Of a stretch of DNA of 40,669 bases, positions 1 through 8,304 are shown piece by piece. The stretch covers positions 1 through 40,669 of the forward strand of contig DATNLZ010000099.1 in assembly GCA_035602605.1 (NCBI GenBank), written 5' to 3'. The position numbers and the translations under genes were made by a program. Positions within the stretch are counted from its first letter, which is position 1. Every line of letters begins with the position of its first letter. The notes under the pieces were generated by a model. That model searched no databases, was not told the DNA's origin, and saw only the letters and a program-made list of their open reading frames with translations. Source of the stretch: DASQHY01 sp035602605. GTDB taxonomy: Bacteria; Acidobacteriota; Terriglobia; Acidiferrales; UBA7541.

Positions 1-602
1 TGGCCGCGAGCCTCTCCCTGGTGCTGGGCGCTTTCATTGGATCGATTGCCGGCTTTTACGGGAAAGCATGGGACCAGGTGCTGATGCGCGGCAGCGAGCT
101 GTTTCTCGCGCTGCCCTGGCTTTATCTTTTGTTTGCGGTGCGAGCATTCCTGCCACTGCAAATCACTCCGGCGAAGGCCTTTCTATTGGTCGTCGCAGTC
201 ATCGGGTTCGTCGGATGGGCGCGCCCGGCGCGGCTGGTTCGCGGTGTGGTGCTAAGTGCGAAGGAACGAAACTACGTCCTAGCCGCGCGAGGATTCGGTG
301 CCTCAGAGTTTTATCTGTTGCGACGGCACATCCTGCCGCAAGTTTTCGGTCTGCTGTTGACGCAGGCGGCGCTACTGGTGCCGCAATTCGTCTTGGCGGA
401 GGTCACCCTTTCGTTCTTAGGGCTTGGCGTAGGCGAGCCTGCGCCCAGCTGGGGCAATCTCCTTGCCAGCCTCCAGCAGTACCACGTTCTAGCGTCGTAT
501 TGGTGGATGTATTTGCCGGCCCTCGCTTTGATTCCCCTTTTCATGGGCTATCAGCTTCTTGCGGATGCTCTGCAGGAGCGGACAAAAGTTGTTGTGGTTT
601 AG
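1..602 (+). CDS. Oligopeptide/dipeptide ABC transporter permease, 3' part (DppC/OppC type)
   Basis: The frame is open from the left edge, so the start lies outside the window. The visible part of about 200 residues is very hydrophobic, with several membrane segments. It carries the permease coupling loop (EAA-like) around 'AARGFGASEFYLLRRHILPQ', where the conserved G and the following helix contact the ATPase. The ending ('LSFLGLGVGEPAPSWGNLL') is typical of DppC/OppC proteins of the BPD_transp_1 family, which form one of two membrane subunits of a peptide importer. The substrate-binding protein follows at once, so the two should be co-transcribed. The ATPase and the partner permease are not visible and may lie upstream. 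Substrate specificity cannot be read from the sequence. Confidence 0.93.
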   Translation, partial: AASLSLVLGAFIGSIAGFYGKAWDQVLMRGSELFLALPWLYLLFAVRAFLPLQITPAKAFLLVVAVIGFVGWARPARLVRGVVLSAKERNYVLAARGFGASEFYLLRRHILPQVFGLLLTQAALLVPQFVLAEVTLSFLGLGVGEPAPSWGNLLASLQQYHVLASYWWMYLPALALIPLFMGYQLLADALQERTKVVVV

Positions 603-649
603 ACGTGCTTAGAGAACCGAGGAACTTGTTGTTGACGAGACTTGCTCTT

Positions 650-2437
650 ATGAGACGTGGATCACTTGCCGGAAACTATTTGCGACTGCTTGGTATCGCG
701 CTTGCCGCCGCAATGTTTTTGCCCGGTCTAGGTCAGGCAGGGCATGATGAATTTTTGAGAACCACCGCAGAAGCTGGCGTTCCGGGTGGCCGACTCGTTA
801 TTTCCCTGCGCGCAGAACCAAAAACGCTAAACCCGGTCTTGGCCATGGACGAATTCTCTCGCGATGTCATTCGTTGTTTGAACGCGGACCTCATTCATAT
901 CAATCGCGGCTCACAGGGTGTCGAGCCAGCGCTCGCAAAATCTTGGAAAATTTCCGCGGACGGGCGTCATTACACTCTGCAGCTTCGTCGCGGGTTGCGT
1001 TTTTCCGACGGCCACCCGGTGAGCGCCGATGATGTTTTGTTCAGCTTCCAGGTGTACTTGGACGAAAAAATCAATTCATCTCAGCGCGATCTGCTAATCA
1101 TTGGCGGCCAGCCAATCCACCTAGAAAAGCTGGATGCAAATTCCGTCCGTTTTGACCTCGCTCAGCCATATGCAGCCGCCGAGCGAATCTTTGACAGCGT
1201 CATGATCGTTCCGCGGCACCTGCTGCAAAGCGCCTACGGCGAAGGCAAGTTCTCGCAAGCATGGGGCCTCAATGCAGCGCCAAATGAGCTAGCCGGCCTG
1301 GGTCCGTTCCGCTTGAAGGAATATGTGCCTGGTCAGCGGATGATTCTCGAACGCAATCCTTATTTCTGGAAGGAAGATCGCAAAGGAACGCGCCTCCCCT
1401 ATCTCCACGAGTTGCAGTTCCTGTTCGTGCCCAATCAGGATGCCCAGGTGATTCGGTTTCAAGCCGGTGATACCGACGTGCTCGACCGTATCAGTGCAGA
1501 TAACTATGAGGTGCTCGAGCGAGATCAGAAACAACGCGGTCTTCGGCTTCAGGACCTGGGACCGGGACTGGAATACAACTTCCTTTTTTTCAATTTAAAC
1601 AATCTGAGCGCCAAATCACTCCCCTCCGTGAGCCGCAAACAGGCTTGGTTTGGCGATGTGCGCTTCCGCCAAGCCGTCTCGTCTGCCATCGATCGCGAGG
1701 GAATCGCTCGTCTGGTGTATAAGGGCCGCGCCAGGCCTCTCTGGGGGCCAGTCACCCCGGGAAATCGGTTGTGGTTGAACCCGGCCATCCCACAATTACC
1801 GCGCTCACTCTCGCGCGCGCGGGAGTTGCTGAAATCCGCAGGCTTTTCGTGGAATAGCAACGGTTCGTTGATGGATGCGCGAGGTCAAGCTGTGGAATTT
1901 ACGATGATCGCGAGCTCTTCGAATGCCGAGCGCCTGAAAATGGCGGCCATCATCCAGGATGATTTGAAGGGGCTGGGAATCAGCGTCCAGGTGGTGCCGC
2001 TCGAGTATCGCGCCCTGGTAGACCGCGTGTTCAAGACGTTTGACTATGATGCGTGCATTTTACGAATCGCCAGCGGCGATGCGGATCCGAATTCGGACAT
2101 GAATGTCTGGGTCTCCAATGGGAGTACGCACCTTTGGAACCTTGGACAAAGCCACCCGTCAACTCCCTGGGAGGCTCGTATTGACGCACTGATGGCGCAG
2201 CAGGCTACCACCCTCAAGTACCAAGTGCGCAAGCGGATCTACGATGAAGTACAGAAAATTGTGGCGGAGAATCTGCCGATCATTTTCCTTGCCAGTGGCA
2301 ACATTCTGGTTGGCGCAAAGGAAGCAATTGGCAATTTTCAACCGGCAATCCTCGATCCCTACACGATCTGGAACATCGACGAGCTCTATATCAGACCATC
2401 CGTCCAAGCTCGCAAGGCGAACGGATGGACTCCATGA
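650..2437 (+). CDS. Extracellular solute-binding protein, family 5 (peptide ABC transporter)
   Basis: A protein of about 595 residues with an N-terminal hydrophobic export signal ('LGIALAAAMFLPGLGQAG') followed by the SBP_bac_5 fold. The early 'RAEPKTLNPV' segment and the 'ADDVLFSFQVYLD' segment are typical of DppA/OppA-type proteins. It should bind peptides or similar solutes outside the membrane and hand them to the adjacent permease. The reading frame is open far upstream but overlaps the permease gene, so the true start is near 630-650. ATG at 650 gives a good signal peptide. TTG at 632 lies 8 bases after a GAGGA ribosome site and is a serious alternative. The last codons overlap the sigma-factor gene, which suggests translational coupling. 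Confidence 0.92.
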   Translation: MRRGSLAGNYLRLLGIALAAAMFLPGLGQAGHDEFLRTTAEAGVPGGRLVISLRAEPKTLNPVLAMDEFSRDVIRCLNADLIHINRGSQGVEPALAKSWKISADGRHYTLQLRRGLRFSDGHPVSADDVLFSFQVYLDEKINSSQRDLLIIGGQPIHLEKLDANSVRFDLAQPYAAAERIFDSVMIVPRHLLQSAYGEGKFSQAWGLNAAPNELAGLGPFRLKEYVPGQRMILERNPYFWKEDRKGTRLPYLHELQFLFVPNQDAQVIRFQAGDTDVLDRISADNYEVLERDQKQRGLRLQDLGPGLEYNFLFFNLNNLSAKSLPSVSRKQAWFGDVRFRQAVSSAIDREGIARLVYKGRARPLWGPVTPGNRLWLNPAIPQLPRSLSRARELLKSAGFSWNSNGSLMDARGQAVEFTMIASSSNAERLKMAAIIQDDLKGLGISVQVVPLEYRALVDRVFKTFDYDACILRIASGDADPNSDMNVWVSNGSTHLWNLGQSHPSTPWEARIDALMAQQATTLKYQVRKRIYDEVQKIVAENLPIIFLASGNILVGAKEAIGNFQPAILDPYTIWNIDELYIRPSVQARKANGWTP

Positions 2438-3039
2438 CTGCGACGTTGACAAAAACCGCCGAAGAGCGTCCTGCTGCTTCCGATGAGCGGTTGGTCCGAG
2501 GATGCTTGAAAGGGAGCGACGAATCCTGGTCGGCGCTGATTGATAAGTATAAGAATCTGATCTTCTCAATCCCCATTAAGTACGGCCTCTCGCGAGATGA
2601 TGCTGCTGATATTTTTCAGGCGGTTTGCCTCGAGTTACTTTCGCAGCTGCCTACATTGCGCGATCCTCGCGCCCTGCCGAAGTGGCTCATGCAGGTCACC
2701 GCTCATAAGTGCTTTCATTGGAAGCACCGGCAGCAACGCATGGTATCCTCCGACTCCCACGAAGGCGACATTCCTGAAGGGCAGATTCCTCCCATTGCCG
2801 AGCAGTTGGTCCGTGAAGCCGAACATGAACAAATCATTCGCGAAGCACTAGCGAAGCTTGCGCCGCGCTGCCGCCAACTTGTGGAGATGCTGTTTTACGA
2901 AGAGCCGGTCCGTCCGTACCGTGACATTGCTGCCGAACTTGGCCTGGCCGTTGGCTCGATTGGATTCATCCGCCAGCGCTGCCTTGACCGTTTGCGGCGA
3001 AGCCTCGACGAGTTGGGATTCAGTGAAAGCGCCGACTGA
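2425..3039 (+). CDS. RNA polymerase sigma factor, sigma-70 family (ECF-like)
   Basis: A 204-residue protein with a sigma region 2 at about residues 38-105 ('LIDKYKNLIFSI', 'DAADIFQAVCLELL', 'LPKWLMQVTAHKCF') and a sigma region 4 helix-turn-helix at about 140-195 ('YRDIAAELGLAVGSIGFIRQ'). Two starts are possible: ATG 2425, or ATG 2434, which overlaps the preceding stop as ATGA. The gene overlaps the solute-binding gene by 13 bases and the CHAT gene by 17 bases, so all three are probably one transcript. Known biology: ECF-type sigma factors direct polymerase to a small regulon and are usually held by an anti-sigma partner. Here the candidate partner is the zinc-finger-like protein at 6032. Target promoters are unknown. 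Confidence 0.9.
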   Translation: MDSMTATLTKTAEERPAASDERLVRGCLKGSDESWSALIDKYKNLIFSIPIKYGLSRDDAADIFQAVCLELLSQLPTLRDPRALPKWLMQVTAHKCFHWKHRQQRMVSSDSHEGDIPEGQIPPIAEQLVREAEHEQIIREALAKLAPRCRQLVEMLFYEEPVRPYRDIAAELGLAVGSIGFIRQRCLDRLRRSLDELGFSESAD

Positions 3040-5914
3040 AATACCCTCATTCTCTGCTGGGCTATTAAGTTCTGCCGCTGAGCTACAAAGCGAAGCGAGC
3101 CGCAAAGAGTTTCTCGTCCAAAACCAGCAGTTCCTGCGTTCCGAAGCGGTCGTCGAGCTTACGCAAGCCGTCTACGACAATTTGCGCGCGGACACCAGCC
3201 TTGCTCTGCGCTGTGCGGAGCTCGCTCTTCTCATTTCACGCAGGCTCGAAAGCAAACAAGACTTAGCGCGCAGCTTGCGCGCCAGAGCCAACGTCTTCAC
3301 CGTCATGGGCGAAAACAAGCAAGCGATCAATCTTCACGAAGAAGCCCTCGCGATTTTTGAGGCTATAGGAAACGACCCCGAAATCGCCCGCACCCTCAGC
3401 GCTTCGCTACAACCTCTGATTCTCATCGGCCAATACGATAGGGCCTTCGCCCTTTCCGAGAGAGCCCGCGAAATCCTTATGCGCATGGGTGAAGAGCGGC
3501 GCCTAGCCAGCCTCGACAACAACGTCGGCAACATTTTTCATCGACAGGACCGTTTCGACGAAGCCCTGGCCTACTACGAGCGTGCTCATGACCAACTGAA
3601 GCAAGTCCAAGATTGGGAGCGCCTTGCGGTCACGCTCAGCAATATGGCCATGTGCCTGATCAGCTTGAATGATTTTACCAAGGCTCTCGATTGCTACGAA
3701 CAGGCTCGGGAATTGTGCGTACGGTACCAAATGCCTTTGCTTCGTGATCAAGCTGACTACAACATCGCCTACCTTTACTATTTCCGTGGTGAATACAGCC
3801 GCAGCATTCAAATGTTGCAAACTACGCGCGCGGCCTGCCAGAAAAGTGGTGACGCGTACCATTACGCGCTGTGCCATCTCGACCTTTCGGAAATATATCT
3901 CGAGCTAAATCTGAGCGAAGAAGCGCGGCAGATGGCTCATGACGGAAATCAGCAATTTCAAAAACTTGGCTTGGGTTATGAAGCAGCTAAGACGCTAGCA
4001 AATGAGGCTATCGCTCTCGGTCAGCAAGGCATGTCGGTACGCTCGCTCGAGCTCTTCAATACCGCGCGCGCTCAATTCGTCCGCGAAACAAATCTTGTGT
4101 GGCCATCGCTTATCGACCTTTACGCGGCATTGGTGCTCTTTAATGAAGGACGATTCTTCGAGTCGCGGCGCCTTTGCACGAAGTCAGTAAAATTCTTCGA
4201 TGCTTCGATTCTTCCAGGCAAAGCTGTCCTCGGTCACCTCTTGCTGGGGCGCCTGGCCTTGCGCACCGGAGACTTAGAAACCGCTGAGCGAGAGAGTAAA
4301 GAGGCATTGCATCGGCTGGGCACCTTGCAATCACCTGCGCTGCGTTATCAGGCGCATTTCCTCCTGGGGAAAATTCAGGAAGCCGCAGGCAATCGGCAGG
4401 AAGCTTACGCCGCGTATCAAAACGCACGTGAGGCCCTGGAAACATTGCGCAGCAGCCTGTGCGCTGAAGAGTTGAAGATCAACTTCATGAAAAATAGGCT
4501 GGAGGTTTACGAACGCCTTGCCGAACTCTGCCTCAGCGCTTCGGCTCAGCCAAAAGACCTAGAGGAGGCTCTCGGCTACATCGAGTTGGCAAAATCGCGT
4601 AGCCTCACAGAATTAATTTCTCAAAGTGGTTTTCCGCTTCCTGCCGAACCGGGGGGACACAGCGAGCTGGTGCGGCGCATTCAGGAATTGCGCCAAGAAT
4701 TGAATTGGTATTACCACCGGATTGAGTCGGAGCAATTGCGTCCGGAAGAGCGTTCGCCGGAGCGTATTGAGCGCCTTCAAACGAGCCTCAAAGAGCGCGA
4801 AAATGAATTTCTCCGCGCGTTGCGCGAAATTCCTCAAAACGGTCCGGAGACAACCGGCTTGCAGGCGCCTTCGTGCGTGTCCTTGAAAGAAATCCAGTCG
4901 AGTTTGGCGCCGGACCAAGTCCTGGTCGAATACTTTTCCATTGGCGACCGCTTGGTCGCAGCCGTGGTCTCTCCTGACGGACTCGAGATCGTGCCGGTAA
5001 CCCTTCTTTCACGAGTGAGCAGCGCCCTTCGTCTGCTCAGGTTGCAATTTTCCAAGTTCACGCTTGGGCGTGAGTACCTAACCACGTTCCAAGACGCATT
5101 GTTGCAGTCAAGCCTCGCCCATTTACAAGAATTGTATGCCGAGCTGTTCGCTCCTTTGCGCCACAATCTTCAAGCCCGCCACATCGTAGTCGTTCCTCAC
5201 TCGGTTCTCCATTACCTGCCTTTCCACGCTCTGCACGATGGCGAGCGGTATCTCATTGACTCCTTTTCGATCTCCTATGCGCCGAGCGCTAGTGTGTTTG
5301 CCCTTTGCCAGCGGAAAGCATCCCAAACCTCAAATTCGTCGTTGATTTTTGGAGTGCCGGACGAGCGCGCCCCCTTCATTACTGATGAGGTCGCCATGGT
5401 GGCCTCCATTCTCCCCAATGCAGAATTGTTCGTGGGTCAGCAGGCGACGGAGCAAGTTCTGCGCGAAAAAGGGGCGCACAGCCGCTTACTGCACATTGCC
5501 ACGCATGGCAGTTTCCGCCAGGACAATCCCATGTTCTCGGGCATCCGGCTCGGCAGCTCGTATTTGAGTCTCTACGATCTCTACCACCTTCGGTTGCGCG
5601 CAGACTTAGTTACGCTGAGCGGATGCGCCACCGGTCTCAATGTGGTTGCCGCAGGAGATGAGTTGCTCGGCCTCATCCGCGGGCTTCTTTTTGCTGGCGC
5701 TCAATCGTTACTGTTGAGCTTGTGGGACGTCCATGATCGCACGACAGCCGAGCTGATGGAACGTTTCTACCAGCGATTCTGCGGAGGCGAAACCATGGCG
5801 AAAGCATTGCAGGGAGCAATGGTTCAATTGCGCGAGTCCTATCCTCATCCCTACTACTGGGCGCCATTTATACTGGTGGGAAAAGTTTTTCCCGCTGAAT
5901 TGTCTCGTCCATGA
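3023..5914 (+). CDS. TPR-CHAT protein (caspase-like protease with TPR sensor region)
   Basis: The frame is open from 2858, but the first codons lie inside the sigma gene. GTG at 3023 is the best start and gives 963 residues. Residues of about 75-490 are tandem tetratricopeptide repeats (for example 'LDNNVGNIFHRQDRFDEALAYYERA'-type helices, quoted here only as a class), normally a protein-binding or sensing scaffold. A linker with coiled-coil character follows (about 560-620). The C-terminal CHAT domain (about 640-960) has the dyad His828 in 'HIATHGSF' and Cys868 in 'LSGCATG', as in separase/caspase-like peptidases. No signal peptide or membrane segment is seen, so it should be cytoplasmic. 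Known relatives include Csx29 of type III-E CRISPR systems, which cleaves a partner that controls a sigma factor. No such substrate is proven here. Confidence 0.93.
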   Translation: MKAPTEIPSFSAGLLSSAAELQSEASRKEFLVQNQQFLRSEAVVELTQAVYDNLRADTSLALRCAELALLISRRLESKQDLARSLRARANVFTVMGENKQAINLHEEALAIFEAIGNDPEIARTLSASLQPLILIGQYDRAFALSERAREILMRMGEERRLASLDNNVGNIFHRQDRFDEALAYYERAHDQLKQVQDWERLAVTLSNMAMCLISLNDFTKALDCYEQARELCVRYQMPLLRDQADYNIAYLYYFRGEYSRSIQMLQTTRAACQKSGDAYHYALCHLDLSEIYLELNLSEEARQMAHDGNQQFQKLGLGYEAAKTLANEAIALGQQGMSVRSLELFNTARAQFVRETNLVWPSLIDLYAALVLFNEGRFFESRRLCTKSVKFFDASILPGKAVLGHLLLGRLALRTGDLETAERESKEALHRLGTLQSPALRYQAHFLLGKIQEAAGNRQEAYAAYQNAREALETLRSSLCAEELKINFMKNRLEVYERLAELCLSASAQPKDLEEALGYIELAKSRSLTELISQSGFPLPAEPGGHSELVRRIQELRQELNWYYHRIESEQLRPEERSPERIERLQTSLKERENEFLRALREIPQNGPETTGLQAPSCVSLKEIQSSLAPDQVLVEYFSIGDRLVAAVVSPDGLEIVPVTLLSRVSSALRLLRLQFSKFTLGREYLTTFQDALLQSSLAHLQELYAELFAPLRHNLQARHIVVVPHSVLHYLPFHALHDGERYLIDSFSISYAPSASVFALCQRKASQTSNSSLIFGVPDERAPFITDEVAMVASILPNAELFVGQQATEQVLREKGAHSRLLHIATHGSFRQDNPMFSGIRLGSSYLSLYDLYHLRLRADLVTLSGCATGLNVVAAGDELLGLIRGLLFAGAQSLLLSLWDVHDRTTAELMERFYQRFCGGETMAKALQGAMVQLRESYPHPYYWAPFILVGKVFPAELSRP

Positions 5915-6031
5915 ATACTGAATTATTTTTTCCTGCCTATATTTTTTGGCACAGCCGCTACCCTTTGTATTCAGTAGCGCAAAATTCGAGATTCCGTCGA
6001 TCTAATGGGTTGGAAAAGAGCAGGTAAGCCA

Positions 6032-6688
6032 ATGAGGCATTTCTCCTTCACAGATTGGGCTGATTTCGCCAATGGATTAGTCGCGCCAGAGGGGAACGCA
6101 ATCATGCAATTGCACCTTGATGAGGGTTGCAAGAAATGCCAAAAGCTCCTGGGGACTTGCCGCAGCATCCGCTCGTTAGCAATGCGCGCAGCGGAGTATG
6201 AACCGCCAGCTGCAGCGGTACAGGCGGTGAAGTCAGCATTCGTTCTTCACGGGCCACAGAAGCGCCGATCGCGTGTCACCGAGATGGCGGATTTGGTGTT
6301 CGATAGCTTGCGCCAGGCTTTGCCCGCTGGCGTGCGCTCGATCGACATGGAGTCGGTGGGCCGCAAGCTGTTGTACCGGCGCGGCACGATCCAGGTTGAT
6401 TTGAGCGTGAATCCCGGGCCCGGGACTCCCAACTTGCAAATTGACGGGCAGGTGCTGGATTCCGCTACGGCCGGCCATGTAGTCCCAGGGGTCGTAGTTT
6501 TCCTGATGAGCGCCAAGAAGAAGTTGGTGCAAGGACAGACCAATTCAATGGGTGAGTTTCATCTGGAGTGCCCACCGCGAGATAACCTGCGCCTGTGCGT
6601 ATGGATCAGCGCCAATCGCGAGGTCATTCTTCCCCTGGATCATCATGTGCGGGAGGTTTCTCGCGGAGATTCTCGCGGAAGTTCATAG
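6032..6688 (+). CDS. Zinc-finger-like protein with C-terminal carboxypeptidase-regulatory-like domain (putative anti-sigma or CHAT partner)
   Basis: A 218-residue protein starting at ATG 6032 behind an AGCAGG ribosome site; an in-frame ATG at 6005 is a weaker alternative. The N-terminal part has 'HLDEGCKKCQ', an H-x4-C-x2-C arrangement like the zinc site of ZAS anti-sigma factors (usually H-x3-C-x2-C). The C-terminal part ('LQIDGQVLDSATAGHVVPGVVVFL...' onward, about residues 140-215) looks like a carboxypeptidase-regulatory/CnaB-like beta-sandwich with the typical 'TNSMGEFHLE' turn. There is no signal peptide and no membrane segment, which is odd because such beta-sandwiches are usually extracellular. 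Its place after sigma and CHAT genes makes it the likely regulator or protease substrate. That role is inference. Confidence 0.75.
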   Translation: MRHFSFTDWADFANGLVAPEGNAIMQLHLDEGCKKCQKLLGTCRSIRSLAMRAAEYEPPAAAVQAVKSAFVLHGPQKRRSRVTEMADLVFDSLRQALPAGVRSIDMESVGRKLLYRRGTIQVDLSVNPGPGTPNLQIDGQVLDSATAGHVVPGVVVFLMSAKKKLVQGQTNSMGEFHLECPPRDNLRLCVWISANREVILPLDHHVREVSRGDSRGSS

Positions 6689-6940
6689 CCAGCGAAGCGC
6701 CGGCATTGGCGCCTCCGGCTGTGCACTTGTTTTTTCTGTACCTGTCTTCTGCAAGTTTGTGGGATTGGGCGGCCCTAACTAATGGGCCAAAAGTACTAGG
6801 AAAGACGATGGAGGGGGGGCTAAACAGAATCGGTTGCTCGTACTATTGCCGCTTGAGAATGGTCCAGCCAAACTAACCGACCAAGCGCCATAGGGCACGG
6901 GAACCGAACAGACCAGGCACCGAAAAAGGAGTATTCCACT
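6689..6940. other. Intergenic leader of the S8 peptidase gene
   Basis: No gene is seen in these 252 bases. They contain a run of seven G near 6813 and a GGAACC at 6900-6905 that matches the -35 core of many ECF promoters. No convincing -10 element at the right distance from ATG 6941 was found. No known riboswitch fold was recognised. Confidence 0.5.
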
Positions 6941-8281
6941 ATGAAGCGTTATATCTGCCTCTTGGTAATGCTCTTCATCTTTACAGGTGCCAAGCCTGCC
7001 GCCGCCCAGCAACGCTACATTGTTCGCTCCACAGGAGGTTTGTCGTCCGTTCTGAATTTATGTAAGGTGCTTGGTTGCCAGGTTCGGGGCCAATTAGACG
7101 GTCAGATCGGCCAAAGCTTCCTGGTAACGTCCACCACCAACTTGGTCGGAAACTTGGTAGGCGGCTTGGTGAATTTCTTAGAAGCCCTGCTGGGAATCAC
7201 GAGCGTCGAACTCGATCAGTTGATGACCATTGGTCCGCATTCGCTTCTCCCGTCATCTCCATCTAATCAATTGTGGCAACGGACGCCGATAAATTATTAC
7301 GGCACGACCGTGTGGTATGGCTATGCCTATCAGCCTGCGGCGCACATCGTTCGGCTCCCAGATGTGCAGAACGGCTTTCACGTGACTGGCTCCGGTGTAG
7401 TTGCCGACATTAATACCGGCGTTGACCCCACCCACCCCGCCCTTCAGGGCGTTTTGATGCAGGGATACGATTTTACGCGAAATCAACCAGGGGCCTCTGA
7501 GATGTTGGACTTCATGAGTCCCTATCCGGCCGCGTGCAGTGGCTGCGCTCCAGCGAAGGTCAATCAATCGAGCGCGGCGATTCTTGACCAATCCTCCGCG
7601 GCTATTCTTGACGATTCGCACTATGCCGCTTTTGGCCACGGCACTATGGTCGCGGGCGTCATCCACCTGGTGGCTCCAACCGCGAGGATTCTTCCCGTGA
7701 AAGCGTTCCATCCCGACGGCACCGGCTACCTCTCAGATGTCATTCGCGCGACGTATTACGCCGTCGAGAATCATGCCAACGTGATCAACATGAGCTTTAA
7801 CTTCACCAGTCCTTCCCCTGAACTCACTCGAGCCATGGCCTATGCGAACAGCCATTCCGCCATCTGCGTCGCTTCCGCGGGAAATGCTGGCCGGCAGGAA
7901 TATGCGTACCCTGCATCGCTCCGCAATGTTATGGGAGTTGCATCGACTTCGGACTTTGACGCGCGCTCATCGTTTTCAAACTATGGCCCGCAGGTCGTTT
8001 GGGTGGCCGCGCCTGGAGAACAGATTGTGTCCACCTATCCCTTCGGCACCTACGCCTCGAGTTCGGGTACATCCTTCAGCGCACCTATGGTTTCCGGCGG
8101 AGTAGCATTGTTGCTGGGCGCCAACCCGAACCTGACCTCGTCTGCCGCAGCTGCTGCTATCGCACAAGCACAAGTGCTTACTCCGGACTTGGTGAATGGG
8201 CGTTTGGACTTGTACCGCGCCATGTGGAGCGTGAGCCGCCCCAATCCAACCCCCGCACCTAGCTCAGACGATCAGGAGTAA
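6941..8281 (+). CDS. Secreted S8 (subtilisin-like) serine peptidase with Asp-to-Asn change in the catalytic triad
   Basis: A 446-residue protein with a clear signal peptide ending near 'PAAAQQ', a prodomain-like N-terminal region (about 24-115) and a peptidase S8 domain (about 140-425). The start is ATG 6941, 9 bases after AAGGAG. His233 ('FGHGTMVAG'), oxyanion Asn315 ('SAGNAG') and Ser378 ('GTSFSAP') are all present. The block normally reading DTG reads 'ADINTGVDPTHP', so the usual catalytic Asp is Asn158; Asp156 lies two residues earlier. An 8-residue unit QSSAAILD is duplicated at 209-224. It is the fourth member of the sigma/CHAT cassette but separated by 252 bases. It may be weakly active, inactive, or use Asp156; a single-base sequencing error (AAT for GAT) is also possible. 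Confidence 0.93.
   Translation: MKRYICLLVMLFIFTGAKPAAAQQRYIVRSTGGLSSVLNLCKVLGCQVRGQLDGQIGQSFLVTSTTNLVGNLVGGLVNFLEALLGITSVELDQLMTIGPHSLLPSSPSNQLWQRTPINYYGTTVWYGYAYQPAAHIVRLPDVQNGFHVTGSGVVADINTGVDPTHPALQGVLMQGYDFTRNQPGASEMLDFMSPYPAACSGCAPAKVNQSSAAILDQSSAAILDDSHYAAFGHGTMVAGVIHLVAPTARILPVKAFHPDGTGYLSDVIRATYYAVENHANVINMSFNFTSPSPELTRAMAYANSHSAICVASAGNAGRQEYAYPASLRNVMGVASTSDFDARSSFSNYGPQVVWVAAPGEQIVSTYPFGTYASSSGTSFSAPMVSGGVALLLGANPNLTSSAAAAAIAQAQVLTPDLVNGRLDLYRAMWSVSRPNPTPAPSSDDQE
7565..7612 (+). repeat. In-frame duplication of a 24-base unit (QSSAAILD twice)
   Basis: Two adjacent 24-base units inside the S8 peptidase gene encode the same 8 residues. They differ at several third positions, so the duplication is old or selected at protein level. 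It lies between the catalytic Asp/Asn block and the catalytic His block. Confidence 0.85.
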
Positions 8282-8304
8282 CCCGCTACCGCGAGGAGAG
8301 GGCC

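Noticed and set aside
68..649. Upstream extension of the solute-binding protein frame
   Set aside because: It overlaps the permease gene and has no transporter-like pattern; the signal peptide begins only near 650.
5916..5976. Inverted repeat TACTGAAT / ATTCAGTA after the CHAT gene
   Set aside because: The 45-base loop and short arms make a terminator or operator unlikely.
5911..6027. 38-codon ORF overlapping the CHAT stop as ATGA
   Set aside because: No ribosome site of its own, no motif, and a low-complexity start; too little support.
6689..6940. Possible riboswitch or ECF promoter before the S8 gene
   Set aside because: No known aptamer core seen; GGAACC at 6900 lacks a -10 at proper distance.
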